This document shows, one piece after another, positions 24,626 through 32,440 of a stretch of 64,000 nucleotides of DNA. The stretch is from NCBI RefSeq assembly GCF_003363715.1, contig NZ_QREV01000026.1:1-64000 (forward strand), in the 5' to 3' direction. Source of the stretch: Parabacteroides acidifaciens (GTDB lineage: Bacteria > Bacteroidota > Bacteroidia > Bacteroidales > Tannerellaceae). The first letter of the stretch is position 1, and the number at the start of each line of letters is the position of its first letter. The notes beneath the pieces are model-generated. The model saw only the letters and a program-made list of their open reading frames with translations. It was not told where the DNA came from and ran no database searches. The position numbers and the translations under genes were made by a program.

Positions 24626-25267
24626 TTATGGAAGATATCCCTCTTCTTTACACTTTTCGATAATAGCGACTCTTAGTTTATCTAAAAAGGCTGTTCGTTT
24701 ATCAGGCTTACGTTTGATAACCTCTTCTTCTTTTTTATAAATATCACTGAATTTTATGTTAAACAGCTTTTCAAAAGCATTTGCTAAATCACTGAAATGT
24801 ATTTCCTTACCATCAACCGTTGTAATACATTTTAGATAATAAAGTCCACATACAATTTCCATTATGTCAATGTACTTTGCAATATCTTTATTTAGGTGTA
24901 AGGTAGATTTCCATCCAGCTTCAATGTTAATAAAGAATTTAGGAAATTCCATTTGATGATGGAGTAGGTCTAGTTCTTTATTAATAAATGAAAGTATCTT
25001 ATTGCATGTTATACTTTTTGTTTCATAACAGAAATCTCTTCTGATTTCTAAACTATTTTTTAGTGCTTCAAATTCTATGTAGGTAAGATTTAGTTCTCTA
25101 ATTAAAGTTTTGTAATCTGATTCATTATTCAAAAAGGTAATTACAGATTCAACAAATTCTCTATATGCCATAAGTAGTTGGGCTTCATCAAAATTTTCTT
25201 CTGTGCAAGAAGAGTTGAGAAGACTATATATATTTTGATCTGAAAGGCTCCATTTTGGCATAAGCAA
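24626..25267 (-). CDS. RteC-like regulator of excision
   Basis: The product is 213 aa. The C-terminal part (AFEKLFNIKFSDIYKKEEEV, RKPDKRTAFLDKLRVAI) matches the conserved region of RteC, the CTnDOT protein that switches on the excision operon. The N-terminal two thirds is helical, as in RteC. In this element it probably controls excision, perhaps in response to signals from a co-resident ICE. It lies alone between the HTH gene and the DUF2867-TetR pair. The start could be the second Met (residue 3). Confidence 0.7.
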   Translation of the reverse strand: MLMPKWSLSDQNIYSLLNSSCTEENFDEAQLLMAYREFVESVITFLNNESDYKTLIRELNLTYIEFEALKNSLEIRRDFCYETKSITCNKILSFINKELDLLHHQMEFPKFFINIEAGWKSTLHLNKDIAKYIDIMEIVCGLYYLKCITTVDGKEIHFSDLANAFEKLFNIKFSDIYKKEEEVIKRKPDKRTAFLDKLRVAIIEKCKEEGYLP

Positions 25268-25291
25268 TCAAACATGTGTTATACGTTTCGT

Positions 25292-25750
25292 TTATTGCCG
25301 TTCATTTTTATTCTTTATTCGTTTCAATAGAGAGTAAATGATAATTTTGTGAAATGGTCTAATAAAGAAAAAATACATTCGTCCAAGCCAATTGTTATAT
25401 TTCACAATAGTAGTAATCCTAAGTTCCTGTTTGCAATCTTTATATTCACCACACCACATTGAAACATGAAAATCCAAGTGGCTGTCAGGCATTCCAAAAA
25501 TTTCTTCATGCTCGTTTTTATCGGACACCATATTTGTAAATCTACTCTTTGTATCCAATCCCAATGGTTTTGCAATAGCGTTTCGTAAATTCATTAACCA
25601 ATCTATCCATTTAGGAAGTTGGTTAAAAGCAAGATTGCGAAATTTCTCAGGTGTTATTTTCTGATTACAAGCTATTTCCCTTGAATAGGAATCCACATAA
25701 TCGGCAGGAAGATACTTTTCAATCAAGCTGTTTGTTGGTATATTTTTCAT
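25292..25750 (-). CDS. DUF2867-like protein
   Basis: From the ATG at 25750 the product is 152 aa. The sequence LDFHVSMWCGEYKDCKQELRI with a C-terminal YFFFIRPFHKIIIYSLLKRI resembles DUF2867, a small uncharacterised family often paired with regulators. The start is 1 bp after the TetR stop, so the two genes form one transcript. A longer frame upstream lies wholly inside the tetR gene and is ignored. The function is unknown; the last 35 residues are hydrophobic and basic, which might mean membrane association. Confidence 0.65.
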   Translation of the reverse strand: MKNIPTNSLIEKYLPADYVDSYSREIACNQKITPEKFRNLAFNQLPKWIDWLMNLRNAIAKPLGLDTKSRFTNMVSDKNEHEEIFGMPDSHLDFHVSMWCGEYKDCKQELRITTIVKYNNWLGRMYFFFIRPFHKIIIYSLLKRIKNKNERQ

Positions 25751-25751
25751 C

Positions 25752-26288
25752 TTACTGCTCTTTAAATTTATTGATAACCATATCCTGTAACTCTTTAAAC
25801 TGTTTTGCTGATAGATCCGAGCAAACTTGTTGCATGCCAATCAGCATGGAATATTGTATTATCGCCAAATCCATTGCTTGTTTAGCATCCAATCCTGTTG
25901 CTTCATTCAGCTTGTTTGCATACTCCAGCCTGATACTGTCCGCTTGCGCTACATAATTTCGTACAATTGGATTTGAATACCCCCACGCCCGTATTACACT
26001 TTCGTTTCGGATAGAAGCGTATGCTGCCATATCAGCCAATTTCTGCTGTTGTTCTTTGGGAGTGTTCAATTTGTCCACTTCACGAATAAACTCAAAAGTG
26101 TTTACTTCCAACCAATACCTCATCAATGCATCCACATAGCCGTCTATGTTTTTAAAATGATGATAGAATGCACCTTTGGTGATTTGTAATAATCCGCATA
26201 GATTATCTATCGTGATTCTTGCAAATCCTTCTTTTTCCAAAACTGTTAGTCCTGTCACGAACCATTGCTTTTTATCTACTTTCTTCAT
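25752..26288 (-). CDS. TetR/AcrR-family transcriptional regulator
   Basis: The product is 178 aa. The N-terminal HTH covers about residues 18-60 (GFARITIDNLCGLLQITKGA, FYHHFKNIDGYVDAL), typical of TetR. The C-terminal ligand domain is diverged, as usual. A 9-bp inverted repeat with 3-bp spacer (26299-26319) lies in its promoter, so the protein very likely represses its own transcript together with the DUF2867 gene. A DinB-like remnant lies upstream on the same strand. Confidence 0.88.
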   Translation of the reverse strand: MKKVDKKQWFVTGLTVLEKEGFARITIDNLCGLLQITKGAFYHHFKNIDGYVDALMRYWLEVNTFEFIREVDKLNTPKEQQQKLADMAAYASIRNESVIRAWGYSNPIVRNYVAQADSIRLEYANKLNEATGLDAKQAMDLAIIQYSMLIGMQQVCSDLSAKQFKELQDMVINKFKEQ

Positions 26289-26298
26289 AATTTAAATA

Positions 26299-26349
26299 CA
26301 TACCATATAGTATGGTATGCAAATGTAATCACTTTATTAGAATAAACAA
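26299..26349 (-). promoter_or_regulatory. TetR promoter with overlapping operator
   Basis: CATACCATA (26299-26307), TAG, TATGGTATG (26311-26319) form a perfect 9-bp inverted repeat, the usual form of a TetR operator. Immediately upstream on the minus strand are -7 TACATTTG (26320-26327) and, 19 bp further, a TTG -33 box (26347-26349). The operator covers the start site, which explains repression. Confidence 0.75.
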
Positions 26350-26402
26350 TAGCTTGCCTGTCTCTTTTATTACCATTTCTTGTATTTAAGATACAACTAT
26401 CT

Positions 26403-26526
26403 TTATAGCCATTTGATAGGATAGCCGAGCATACGCTTTAGTTCTTCCATTTCTGCACTATGCCACATTTCATGTTTGAAGCACCAAGATAATGCTTCAT
26501 ATTTATTATAAGTCTGCTGATATTGA
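26403..26526 (-). pseudogene. C-terminal remnant of a DinB-like protein
   Basis: The minus strand reads about 40 residues including KYEALSWCFKHEMWHSAEME and ELKRMLGYPIKWL before a TAA stop at 26403-26405. This resembles the C-terminal helix and metal-site histidines of DinB-like (YfiT/DinB) proteins. A stop codon upstream in frame shows that the rest is lost. It may have been the ancestral partner of the TetR regulator. Confidence 0.55.
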
Positions 26527-26582
26527 AAGAATTATTGCAGACAGTGAAACACTGAATCAATCACCCAAACAAACCACGCCTT

Positions 26583-26876
26583 ATGAAAAGAACTAAAGAA
26601 GATTATCCGTCCTTCAACCTGTTTTCCATTGTTGGCACATGGGAAAGCGTTAATCTGAATCCTACGGTTATCATTTACCGGAATGACAAAAAACATCTCC
26701 TTTCTATTATATATGTATCGGAAACCACCAAACAGGCTTCTCCTGCTACGTATGAGATACAGAAAGATGGTAGCCAGTATTTTATTGCCACTGCATCCAA
26801 GCGGCTCTATATAGATTATGACCGGGTAAAAGATGTACTTAGCATTTCATCATTAGGTGATTATCTGCGTAACTAA
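26583..26876 (+). CDS. DUF3876 domain protein
   Basis: The product is 97 aa. The sequence IVGTWESVNLNPTVIIYRND with a following beta-rich part (KHLLSIIYVSETTK, YEIQKDGSQYFIATASKRLY) matches DUF3876, small proteins found almost only on Bacteroidetes mobile elements, usually beside HTH excisionase-like genes, as here. The function is unknown. The HTH gene 80 bp downstream on the same strand is probably co-transcribed. Confidence 0.75.
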   Translation: MKRTKEDYPSFNLFSIVGTWESVNLNPTVIIYRNDKKHLLSIIYVSETTKQASPATYEIQKDGSQYFIATASKRLYIDYDRVKDVLSISSLGDYLRN

Positions 26877-26957
26877 CTTATCAACCAGCTAATCATATAA
26901 CTGATTAGCTATCTAGCAATCTTGAAATCAATATTTCAATAAAACAATTTTTCAATC

Positions 26958-27251
26958 ATGGAACTAATAAATAAAGATACACCGCAAGTCAAAGAATTTA
27001 TTTCTTCGCTCGATTCAATGCTGAACGGTATTGAATCGATTGTAAAGCACTATAAGCCCCACCTGAACGGAGAATGTTTTCTTTCTAGCCATGAAGTTTC
27101 CAAGAAACTGAATGTCAGTTTACGAACCTTACAAGAATGGCGAGATACGGGATTAATCTCCTTCATCCAGATAAAAGGCAAAATCATCTATCGACAAAGT
27201 GATATTGATAAGTTGCTTCAAAAGCACTACTTTGACAGTAGGAAAGAATAA
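26958..27251 (+). CDS. Excisionase-like helix-turn-helix protein (copy A)
   Basis: The product is 97 aa: a helical N-terminus, then an HTH_17 domain at about residues 42-90 (FLSSHEVSKKLNVSLRTLQE, then RQSDIDKLLQ). It is one of three tandem paralogues (with 27499-27795 and 27802-28104), all with the same order of parts. Small DNA-bending proteins of this type direct excision by tyrosine recombinases; the integrase gene is convergent just downstream. Which copy is the true Xis cannot be told. Confidence 0.75.
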   Translation: MELINKDTPQVKEFISSLDSMLNGIESIVKHYKPHLNGECFLSSHEVSKKLNVSLRTLQEWRDTGLISFIQIKGKIIYRQSDIDKLLQKHYFDSRKE

Positions 27252-27397
27252 CCTGCTACCCTTAAAACATTGTTTTTCGGAATTTAATTTAAATCATTGA
27301 CTTTTCCAGTGAAGTATTTAGTCTGTGCAAGTCTTTAGATGAAAATACGCTCGAATGTTAATGAGAGGAAGATTTTTATCTAAACCGAAGGCTTGGA

Positions 27398-27429
27398 ATT
27401 GAACAGGCTAAATACGGAACTTACCTTTG
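27398..27429 (+). promoter_or_regulatory. Promoter for the tandem HTH genes B and C
   Basis: ATTG (27398-27401), 20 bp, then TACCTTTG (27422-27429), a perfect -7 element. Transcription would begin near 27436, about 60 bp before the ATG at 27499. The preceding stretch 27252-27397 shows nothing else. Confidence 0.6.
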
Positions 27430-27498
27430 TCAATGTTTCATATTGAGTTCTGAAAAACTTACTTTAAAAGAAAATGAATTTTGAAAAGTAATTTATAT

Positions 27499-27795
27499 AT
27501 GGATATAGTAGCAATAGAAAGAGTTTCCTTCGATTCTTTTAGAAAGAAGCTGGAACAGATTATATCATTGGCAGATAATACTTCTTTGTCTCCCTCTGAT
27601 ATGTGTATTGAGAAAGAATGGATAGAAGGCAAGACATTGGCAGCTTCGCTAAATATTTCTCTGCGAATATTACAGTCTTTACGGGAAAGCGGCAAACTTT
27701 CTTTTTCGACTGTTGGCAAGAAAGTCTATTATAAAGTAGCCGAAGTACAAAAAATATTGGATTCAGGTAGAATAAAAGTAACCATTAAAGAATAA
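27499..27795 (+). CDS. Excisionase-like helix-turn-helix protein (copy B)
   Basis: The ATG at 27499 gives 98 aa (MDIVAIERVSFDSFRK); a frame opened by TTG at 27481 is less likely. The HTH region is at about residues 42-88 (KTLAASLNISLRILQSLRES, then VAEVQKIL). It is paralogous to copies A and C and lies 6 bp before copy C, so the two are co-transcribed from the promoter at 27398-27429. Confidence 0.75.
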   Translation: MDIVAIERVSFDSFRKKLEQIISLADNTSLSPSDMCIEKEWIEGKTLAASLNISLRILQSLRESGKLSFSTVGKKVYYKVAEVQKILDSGRIKVTIKE

Positions 27796-27801
27796 TTGCC
27801 T

Positions 27802-28104
27802 ATGGATTTGTACACGAATGAAGATAGCAAAGAATTATTGCAATCTTTAGATAAGGCTTTACCTTATATAGAATATGCATTGAAGAATAATAAACCCATG
27901 TTTGAGGGTGAACGGTATCTGACAAGCGAAGAACTTTGTTCTATACTCAAAATTAGCCGTAGGACTTTACAGTATTATCGGGATGATGGCATTTTCCCAT
28001 TTATTCAACTTCCGGGCAAAGTACTATTCCGTGAATCGGATATTAGGAAGGTTTTAGAAAATAGGTTTCGTTCAGCCTATGATATAGGAGATTGTTCTCT
28101 TTAG
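27802..28104 (+). CDS. Excisionase-like helix-turn-helix protein (copy C)
   Basis: The ATG at 27802 gives 100 aa (MDLYTNEDSKELLQSLDKAL). The HTH motif spans about residues 42-90 (YLTSEELCSILKISRRTLQY, then RESDIRKVLENRF). It is the last of the tandem paralogues and ends about 60 bp before the stop of the convergent integrase gene. It probably acts in excision control with its neighbours. Confidence 0.75.
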   Translation: MDLYTNEDSKELLQSLDKALPYIEYALKNNKPMFEGERYLTSEELCSILKISRRTLQYYRDDGIFPFIQLPGKVLFRESDIRKVLENRFRSAYDIGDCSL

Positions 28105-28167
28105 TCTTTAATGGTGGATACAGAGAAACGACTACCGTCCGAATGGATTAGGTAGCCGTTTTCATCT

Positions 28168-29394
28168 TTAGGTCGTTTTAGTAGAGAAGCTCTCCCGTAC
28201 ATTCTGCATATCTCGGAGAATACTTTGATCTAATACTTTTGCGTATCGTTGTGTCATTTTCGTATTGGTATGACCGAGCATTTTAGATACATTCTCCAAT
28301 GATACATTATTAGCCAGAGTAACGACTGTCGAAAATGTATGACGCCCAGTATGCGTGGTCAGGTTCTTCTTAATTCCGCAGAAATCAGCTATTTCCTTCA
28401 AATAACTGTTTGCCTTTTGGTTGCATGGAACAGGTAATAATGTACCTTTCTTTTCGCAAAGCGGATAGCCTTTGTATTTATCCAATATAGCTAATGGAAT
28501 ATCCAAGAGTGGAATGTTACACATGATTTTTGTTTTTTGGCGAGCTTTTCTTATCCAGATGTTACCTTCATTATCTGTTACCAAATGTTCGGGTTTCAAT
28601 TCCGATACATCTATGAACGCTAAGCCAGTCCAGCACTGGAATAAGAAAATATCACGTACCAATTCCAAGCGTGGTACATTGAAAACTTTAGTCCGCAAAA
28701 TTTCTAATTCTTCTTTAGTTAGAAACTCTTTATGTACTTCCTGTTCATGAAAGTGTATATTCATAAACGGATTCTTATCTATCCAGTCGTTTGCAAGAGC
28801 CATGTTAGTAATCTTCTTGACTACTTTCATGTAGCGGATAACTGTATTTTCTTGCAGATTCTTTTTTGATTTCAAGAAATGAATATAGTCCTGAATAATG
28901 GCATTATTTATTTCTTTCATCGGAATATCCTTTAGATGGTACTGTTTTAGAAGCATTTCTTTAAAATACTTCAAGCATGTATCAAAGCGGGAGATAGTGA
29001 CCTTTGCATAATCCTTACCTATCAGTTCTCTGCATTTGTCGTTATGTTCTTGGAATACCTCAAAGAACATCTTATGTTTTTCATCCAGTCCGAGAAAACG
29101 TCTTTTAATCTCCATCGGATTAATTAGTTTGTTTTCATCTTCCAAAGTCCGATGAATCTCATACAAGCGTAATTTTACCGATTCCAGATAGCGGTTTACT
29201 TCTACAGATTTAGAATCTTTGCCTGTACACCGTTCTTTGGCTTGTGACCAGAGTTCAGGCTTAACGGTTCGTTTTAGCTGCATTTCAGCTAATTGACCTT
29301 GAATAGTTATCCGCAACATGATAGGGGTTTCACCTGATTTTACTGTTCTTGTTTTGCGGATGAAGAACAGCACATTGAAAGTCTGTCGTTTCAT
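28168..29394 (-). CDS. Tyrosine recombinase / integrase of the mobile element
   Basis: The product is 408 aa, the usual size for Bacteroidetes element integrases. An arm-binding-like N-terminus and SAM-like core-binding domain (about residues 110-210) precede the catalytic domain. Visible catalytic parts are HTGRH (about 349) and the LGHTNTKMTQRYAKV box with the Tyr nucleophile (about 382). At the first Arg position the sequence is WTGLAFIDV, so Arg I of the canonical TGLR motif is Ala, like the known change of that residue in IntDOT-type enzymes. Position next to the tRNA-Phe junction fits an enzyme that recombines at the tRNA 3' end. Confidence 0.92.
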   Translation of the reverse strand: MKRQTFNVLFFIRKTRTVKSGETPIMLRITIQGQLAEMQLKRTVKPELWSQAKERCTGKDSKSVEVNRYLESVKLRLYEIHRTLEDENKLINPMEIKRRFLGLDEKHKMFFEVFQEHNDKCRELIGKDYAKVTISRFDTCLKYFKEMLLKQYHLKDIPMKEINNAIIQDYIHFLKSKKNLQENTVIRYMKVVKKITNMALANDWIDKNPFMNIHFHEQEVHKEFLTKEELEILRTKVFNVPRLELVRDIFLFQCWTGLAFIDVSELKPEHLVTDNEGNIWIRKARQKTKIMCNIPLLDIPLAILDKYKGYPLCEKKGTLLPVPCNQKANSYLKEIADFCGIKKNLTTHTGRHTFSTVVTLANNVSLENVSKMLGHTNTKMTQRYAKVLDQSILRDMQNVRESFSTKTT

Positions 29395-29480
29395 ACTCTA
29401 AAAATTAATGTTTAAAGTTACTGAATCGTGCAGAATAGCAAGAATCAAACGATAAGACAATCAACGACTTACGGTACAAT

Positions 29481-29536
29481 TCGTGGACATTTTTTTCGAG
29501 ACTAAAGTTGTCCACGATTTAGCACTACGGAAGTGC
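29481..29536. promoter_or_regulatory. Inverted repeats between int and the att site
   Basis: TCGTGGACA (29481-29489) and TGTCCACGA (29509-29517) are exact 9-bp inverted repeats; GCACT/AGTGC (29522-29536) follows. They lie between the integrase start and the attachment repeat. Likely uses are integrase arm-type sites or an int operator. Confidence 0.45.
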
Positions 29537-29571
29537 GTTATTTTGCCAAAAATATGCGGATTAGGAGAAAA

Positions 29572-29642
29572 AGAAAATCCCTGAAATGTTTAATTTTCAG
29601 GGATTTACCAAATTTGAAGTCTTTTAAAAGTGGTGCCACCAG
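29572..29642. repeat. Right direct repeat of the mobile element (tRNA side)
   Basis: The hairpin arm AGAAAATCCCTGAAA (29572-29586) with TTTCAGGGATTT (29595-29606), then AAGTGGTGCCACCAG (29628-29642), repeat the order seen at 19296-19367. The last part is the tRNA-Phe 3' end. The hairpin serves as the terminator of tRNA-Phe, so the element brings a replacement terminator. Confidence 0.8.
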
Positions 29643-29703
29643 GAATCGAACCGGGGACACAAGGATTTTCAGTCCTTTGCTCTACCAACTGAGCTATGGC
29701 ACC
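29631..29703 (-). tRNA. tRNA-Phe (GAA)
   Basis: Read on the minus strand this is a 73-nt cloverleaf starting GGTGCCATAGCTCAGTTGG. The acceptor stem is GGTGCCA/TGGCACC, the anticodon loop CTGAAAA gives GAA, the T loop is TTCGATT, and discriminator A73 is at 29631. CCA is not encoded. The T stem has one C-U mismatch (CCCGG/CCTGG). Its 3' end is the integration target of the adjacent element and remains complete. Confidence 0.95.
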
Positions 29704-29931
29704 GTTGTTTTGTTTAACGGGTGCAAAGATATGGACTTTTTTTTATTCTGCAATAGGTAGAGGATCTTTTTGTTGTTTTTTTACACGGCTCTTTCATTTA
29801 AAACGTGTTTGTATTCTCTTTTTGTCTCTTATTTTATAGCGAGCATTTGCAGAATATCCCATCTGAACCAATATAGATGTTGGTGTTCGAAAATATAGTA
29901 AACAATCAGCCGTTTTATCCATGAAAACAGC

Positions 29932-30052
29932 TAAATTTGCACACAGCGATGCCGAAGCACCGCCTTCGGTGTTTCTTTATCATAAAATTAAATTTTGAAG
30001 AGGCGGAGTGGCCGAGAAGGCTCTTCCGCCTCGATTTTCGCTATGCGAAAAT
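29932..30052 (+). promoter_or_regulatory. IS leader: promoter and three strong hairpins before the transposase
   Basis: TAAATTTG (29932-29939) fits the -7 consensus. Between it and the transposase ATG at 30135 are CCGAAG/CTTCGG (29952-29969), GAGGCGGA/TCCGCCTC with an inner GCC/GGC (30000-30032), and ATTTTCGC/GCGAAAAT with a 3-nt loop (30034-30052). Such stems may limit transposase expression or impinging transcription. Confidence 0.5.
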
Positions 30053-30134
30053 AAGTATTAATTCGCTGATTTCCAATTTTTTCGGCTTAATACACACTAA
30101 AAAGAAACACCTTTTTTGTCCTTCGGGCAGCATC

Positions 30135-31270
30135 ATGGAAAGACTGATTGATTTTGCCCGGTCAGTGCCCGATTTCCGCAGATCAGACAAGGGAAACATC
30201 CGTCACAGACTCGCTGATATCATCATGTTAATGATACTTGGCCGTGCCTCCGGGTGCGTCGGACGCGCCGATATAATAGAGTTCGGCAGGCACAATATCA
30301 ATAAATTCCGTAAAATGGGGATGTTGAAGAACGGCGTACCCTCGGAAGCCACTCTTTGCCGTGTAGAAAATGGCATCGATGATCTGGCTATGGCAGACAA
30401 AATGCAGGAGTTTGCCGAGGTATTTCATAAAAAACTGCACAAGACATACAGCGGTAAAGAGACAATCTGCATCGACGGCAAAGCCGAGCGCGGCACAATC
30501 CAGCCGAACGGACGCAATCCGGATATAGTGTCTGCGTATTCGTTCAATACCGCATCATACTGGCAACGGAGGCGTGTCAAGAAAAAAGCAATGAGATAAA
30601 GGCTGTTCCGCTGCTTTTGGATAAAATCGAAATATCCGGAAAAGTTGTAACAGCTGACGCCATGTCCATGCAGAAGGACATAATTGACAGAATCAGAGAT
30701 AGTGGCGGCGATTTCCTCATCGAACTCAAGGCTAACCAGCGTTCGCTGCGCTACGGAGTGGAAGACAGTCTCAAATGGCGCTCACCGGTACATTCATATA
30801 CGGAAGGTCCGGAACTCGGACACGGCAGGATCGAGACCAGAACCTACCGTGTATATGACGGGCTTGATTTCATCGCGGACAAAGAGAAATGGGGCGGTAA
30901 TATGACGATTGTAGAATACGAAGCCGATACGGTCAGGAAGTCAACAGGCGCTCACACCTCTGAAAAAAGGCTTTATGTGAGCAGCATGCCGACGCTCACA
31001 CCTGCGTTGGGCTCCTTTGTGCGCAATCATTGGTCTATAGAAAGCATGCACTGGGGGCTGGACTTCAATCTTCAGCAGGACAGGATAAAACGCAAGTCAA
31101 ACAAATCCGCACGCAATCTTGATACAATCCTGAGAATTGTCTACTCTGTGTTCTCGATTTGGAAAGGACTGCGTAGAAAGAAATCCGACAAAGGAATGGG
31201 ATTGGCCGAACTGATGAGACACGTTTCTATGAGTTTTATGAAACTCTTCCGCTTTCTATGTCAAAAATGA
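30135..31270 (+). pseudogene. ISAs1-family transposase, frameshifted
   Basis: The ATG at 30135 starts MERLIDFARSVPDFRRSD; the first frame runs to 30599. Around 30552 the coding frame moves by +2 (or one base was lost). The continuation ATEACQEKSNEIKAVPLLLD, which lies in the other frame, joins smoothly to KIEISGKVVTADAMSMQKD and runs to 31270. The joined protein would be about 378 aa, normal for ISAs1. DDE parts are visible: CIDGKAERG, VTADAM and HWSIESMHWGLD. The single-base lesion suggests a dead copy, although a sequencing error or programmed frameshift cannot be excluded. Confidence 0.85.
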
Positions 31271-31400
31271 AAAAAAATATGAATTTAGTAAACAGATAAC
31301 TTTCTGACATACAGACGTAACAATCCACCCGATTCTCAGCGGACCGGGTAAGGGCTGTTATGTCTTAATTTTTAGCTTAAATGAAAGAGCCGTGGTTTTT

Positions 31401-32432
31401 TTATTCGTTCAGTGAATTCCAGCCCTGGGCTTTTAGCTCTACTTCTCCACCATCGCGGCCAACCAAGTAATTGCCAAGCTCCGGTTTTGTGATATGGCCG
31501 ATTACTTTAACGCCCTTCATTTCAGAGACTTTATCGTGGTCGGTAAGAGGAACGGTGAAGAGTAATTCATAGTCTTCGCCCCCATTTAAAGCGGCTGTTA
31601 CCAGATTCATATTAAACTGTTCGGCCATTGCTGCTGTTTGATAATCAATAGGAATACGGTCTTCATAGATACGGCAACCGACATTGCTTTCTTTTGATAT
31701 ATGCAAAAGTTCAGATGAAAGACCGTCTGAGACATCCATCATTGCAGTAGGAATGACCGCTGCATTACGAAGTGCTTCGATAATATCCTTTCGTGCCTCC
31801 GGCTTTAGCTGGCGTTCCAGCAAATATTCTTTACCCGTAAAATCAGGGGTGAAATCTTTTTCTCCTTTAAATATTCGTTTTTCCCGCTCCAATAACTGCA
31901 ACCCCATATAGGCAGCTCCCAAATCCCCGGAAACGCAGATAAGGTCCGTCTCTTTGGCACCACTGCGGAGAATGACTTTTCCCTCCTCACCTTCTCCAAT
32001 GCACGTGATACTGATGCAAAGCCCAGTGAGAGAAGCGGATGTATCTCCTCCGACAATATCGACTCCGTACACGTCACAGGCCAGTTTTAGCCCGGCGTAG
32101 AAATCCTCAATCTCTTCAACAGAAAAACGTTTGGAGATTCCGAGTGAAACGGTGATTTGTTTAGGCAAACCGTTCATTGCGTAAATATCGGAAAAATTCA
32201 CAACAGCCGATTTATATCCGAGATGTTTTAGTGGAACGTAGGTCAGGTCGAAATGAATCCCTTCCAACAACAAATCGGTGGTGACAAGCACTTGCTTATC
32301 CCCATACGAGAGTATGGCGGCGTCGTCACCTACGCCTTTTATGGTACTGCTATTTCTGATTTCAATTCTGTCTGTCAGGTGGCGAATCAATCCGAATTCG
32401 CCTAATGTTGAGATTTCTGTTCTGTTACTCAT
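31401..32432 (-). CDS. thiL: Thiamine-monophosphate kinase ThiL
   Basis: The product is 343 aa, starting MSNRTEISTLGEFGLIRHL. Family signatures are VGDDAAIL (about residues 34-41), TTDLLLEGIHFDL, YAMNGLPKQITVSLG, VGGDTSASLTG, SGDLGAAY and MMDVSDGLSSEL. It phosphorylates thiamine monophosphate to the active cofactor thiamine diphosphate in the cytosol. It starts 8 bp after the lpxK stop, so the two form an operon. Its stop codon lies in the 9-bp duplication made by the ISAs1 insertion, and any downstream partner is now separated by the IS. Confidence 0.95.
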   Translation of the reverse strand: MSNRTEISTLGEFGLIRHLTDRIEIRNSSTIKGVGDDAAILSYGDKQVLVTTDLLLEGIHFDLTYVPLKHLGYKSAVVNFSDIYAMNGLPKQITVSLGISKRFSVEEIEDFYAGLKLACDVYGVDIVGGDTSASLTGLCISITCIGEGEEGKVILRSGAKETDLICVSGDLGAAYMGLQLLEREKRIFKGEKDFTPDFTGKEYLLERQLKPEARKDIIEALRNAAVIPTAMMDVSDGLSSELLHISKESNVGCRIYEDRIPIDYQTAAMAEQFNMNLVTAALNGGEDYELLFTVPLTDHDKVSEMKGVKVIGHITKPELGNYLVGRDGGEVELKAQGWNSLNE

Positions 32433-32440
32433 ATCTATGA

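Larger units (their letters stand above)
19353..29642. mobile_element. Integrative mobilizable element (about 10.3 kb) in tRNA-Phe
   Basis: It is bounded by direct repeats that include the last bases of tRNA-Phe (19353-19367 and 29628-29642). A tyrosine integrase sits next to the tRNA-side end, with a BtgA/BtgB-like mobilisation pair, an oriT candidate, an RteC-like regulator and several excisionase-like HTH proteins. No conjugation (tra) genes are present, so it must borrow transfer machinery from a helper ICE. The genes are distinctly more AT-rich than their chromosomal neighbours. The cargo is a three-gene unknown cassette and a TetR-DUF2867 pair. Confidence 0.85.
29784..31394 (+). mobile_element. 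ISAs1-family insertion sequence (1611 bp)
   Basis: Perfect 18-bp terminal inverted repeats begin CACGGCTCTTTCATTTAA (left from 29784, right complement ending 31394). They are flanked by a 9-bp direct duplication GTTTTTTTA (29775-29783 and 31395-31403). The transposase inside is ISAs1-like but carries a frameshift. The right target duplication contains the TAA stop codon of thiL (31401-31403), so the insertion hit the very end of thiL without damaging it. Confidence 0.9.

Noticed and set aside
30135-31270. Programmed ribosomal frameshifting in the transposase
   Set aside because: No slippery run is seen at the shift point near 30552, and the ISAs1 family is not known to use it; a one-base deletion is simpler.
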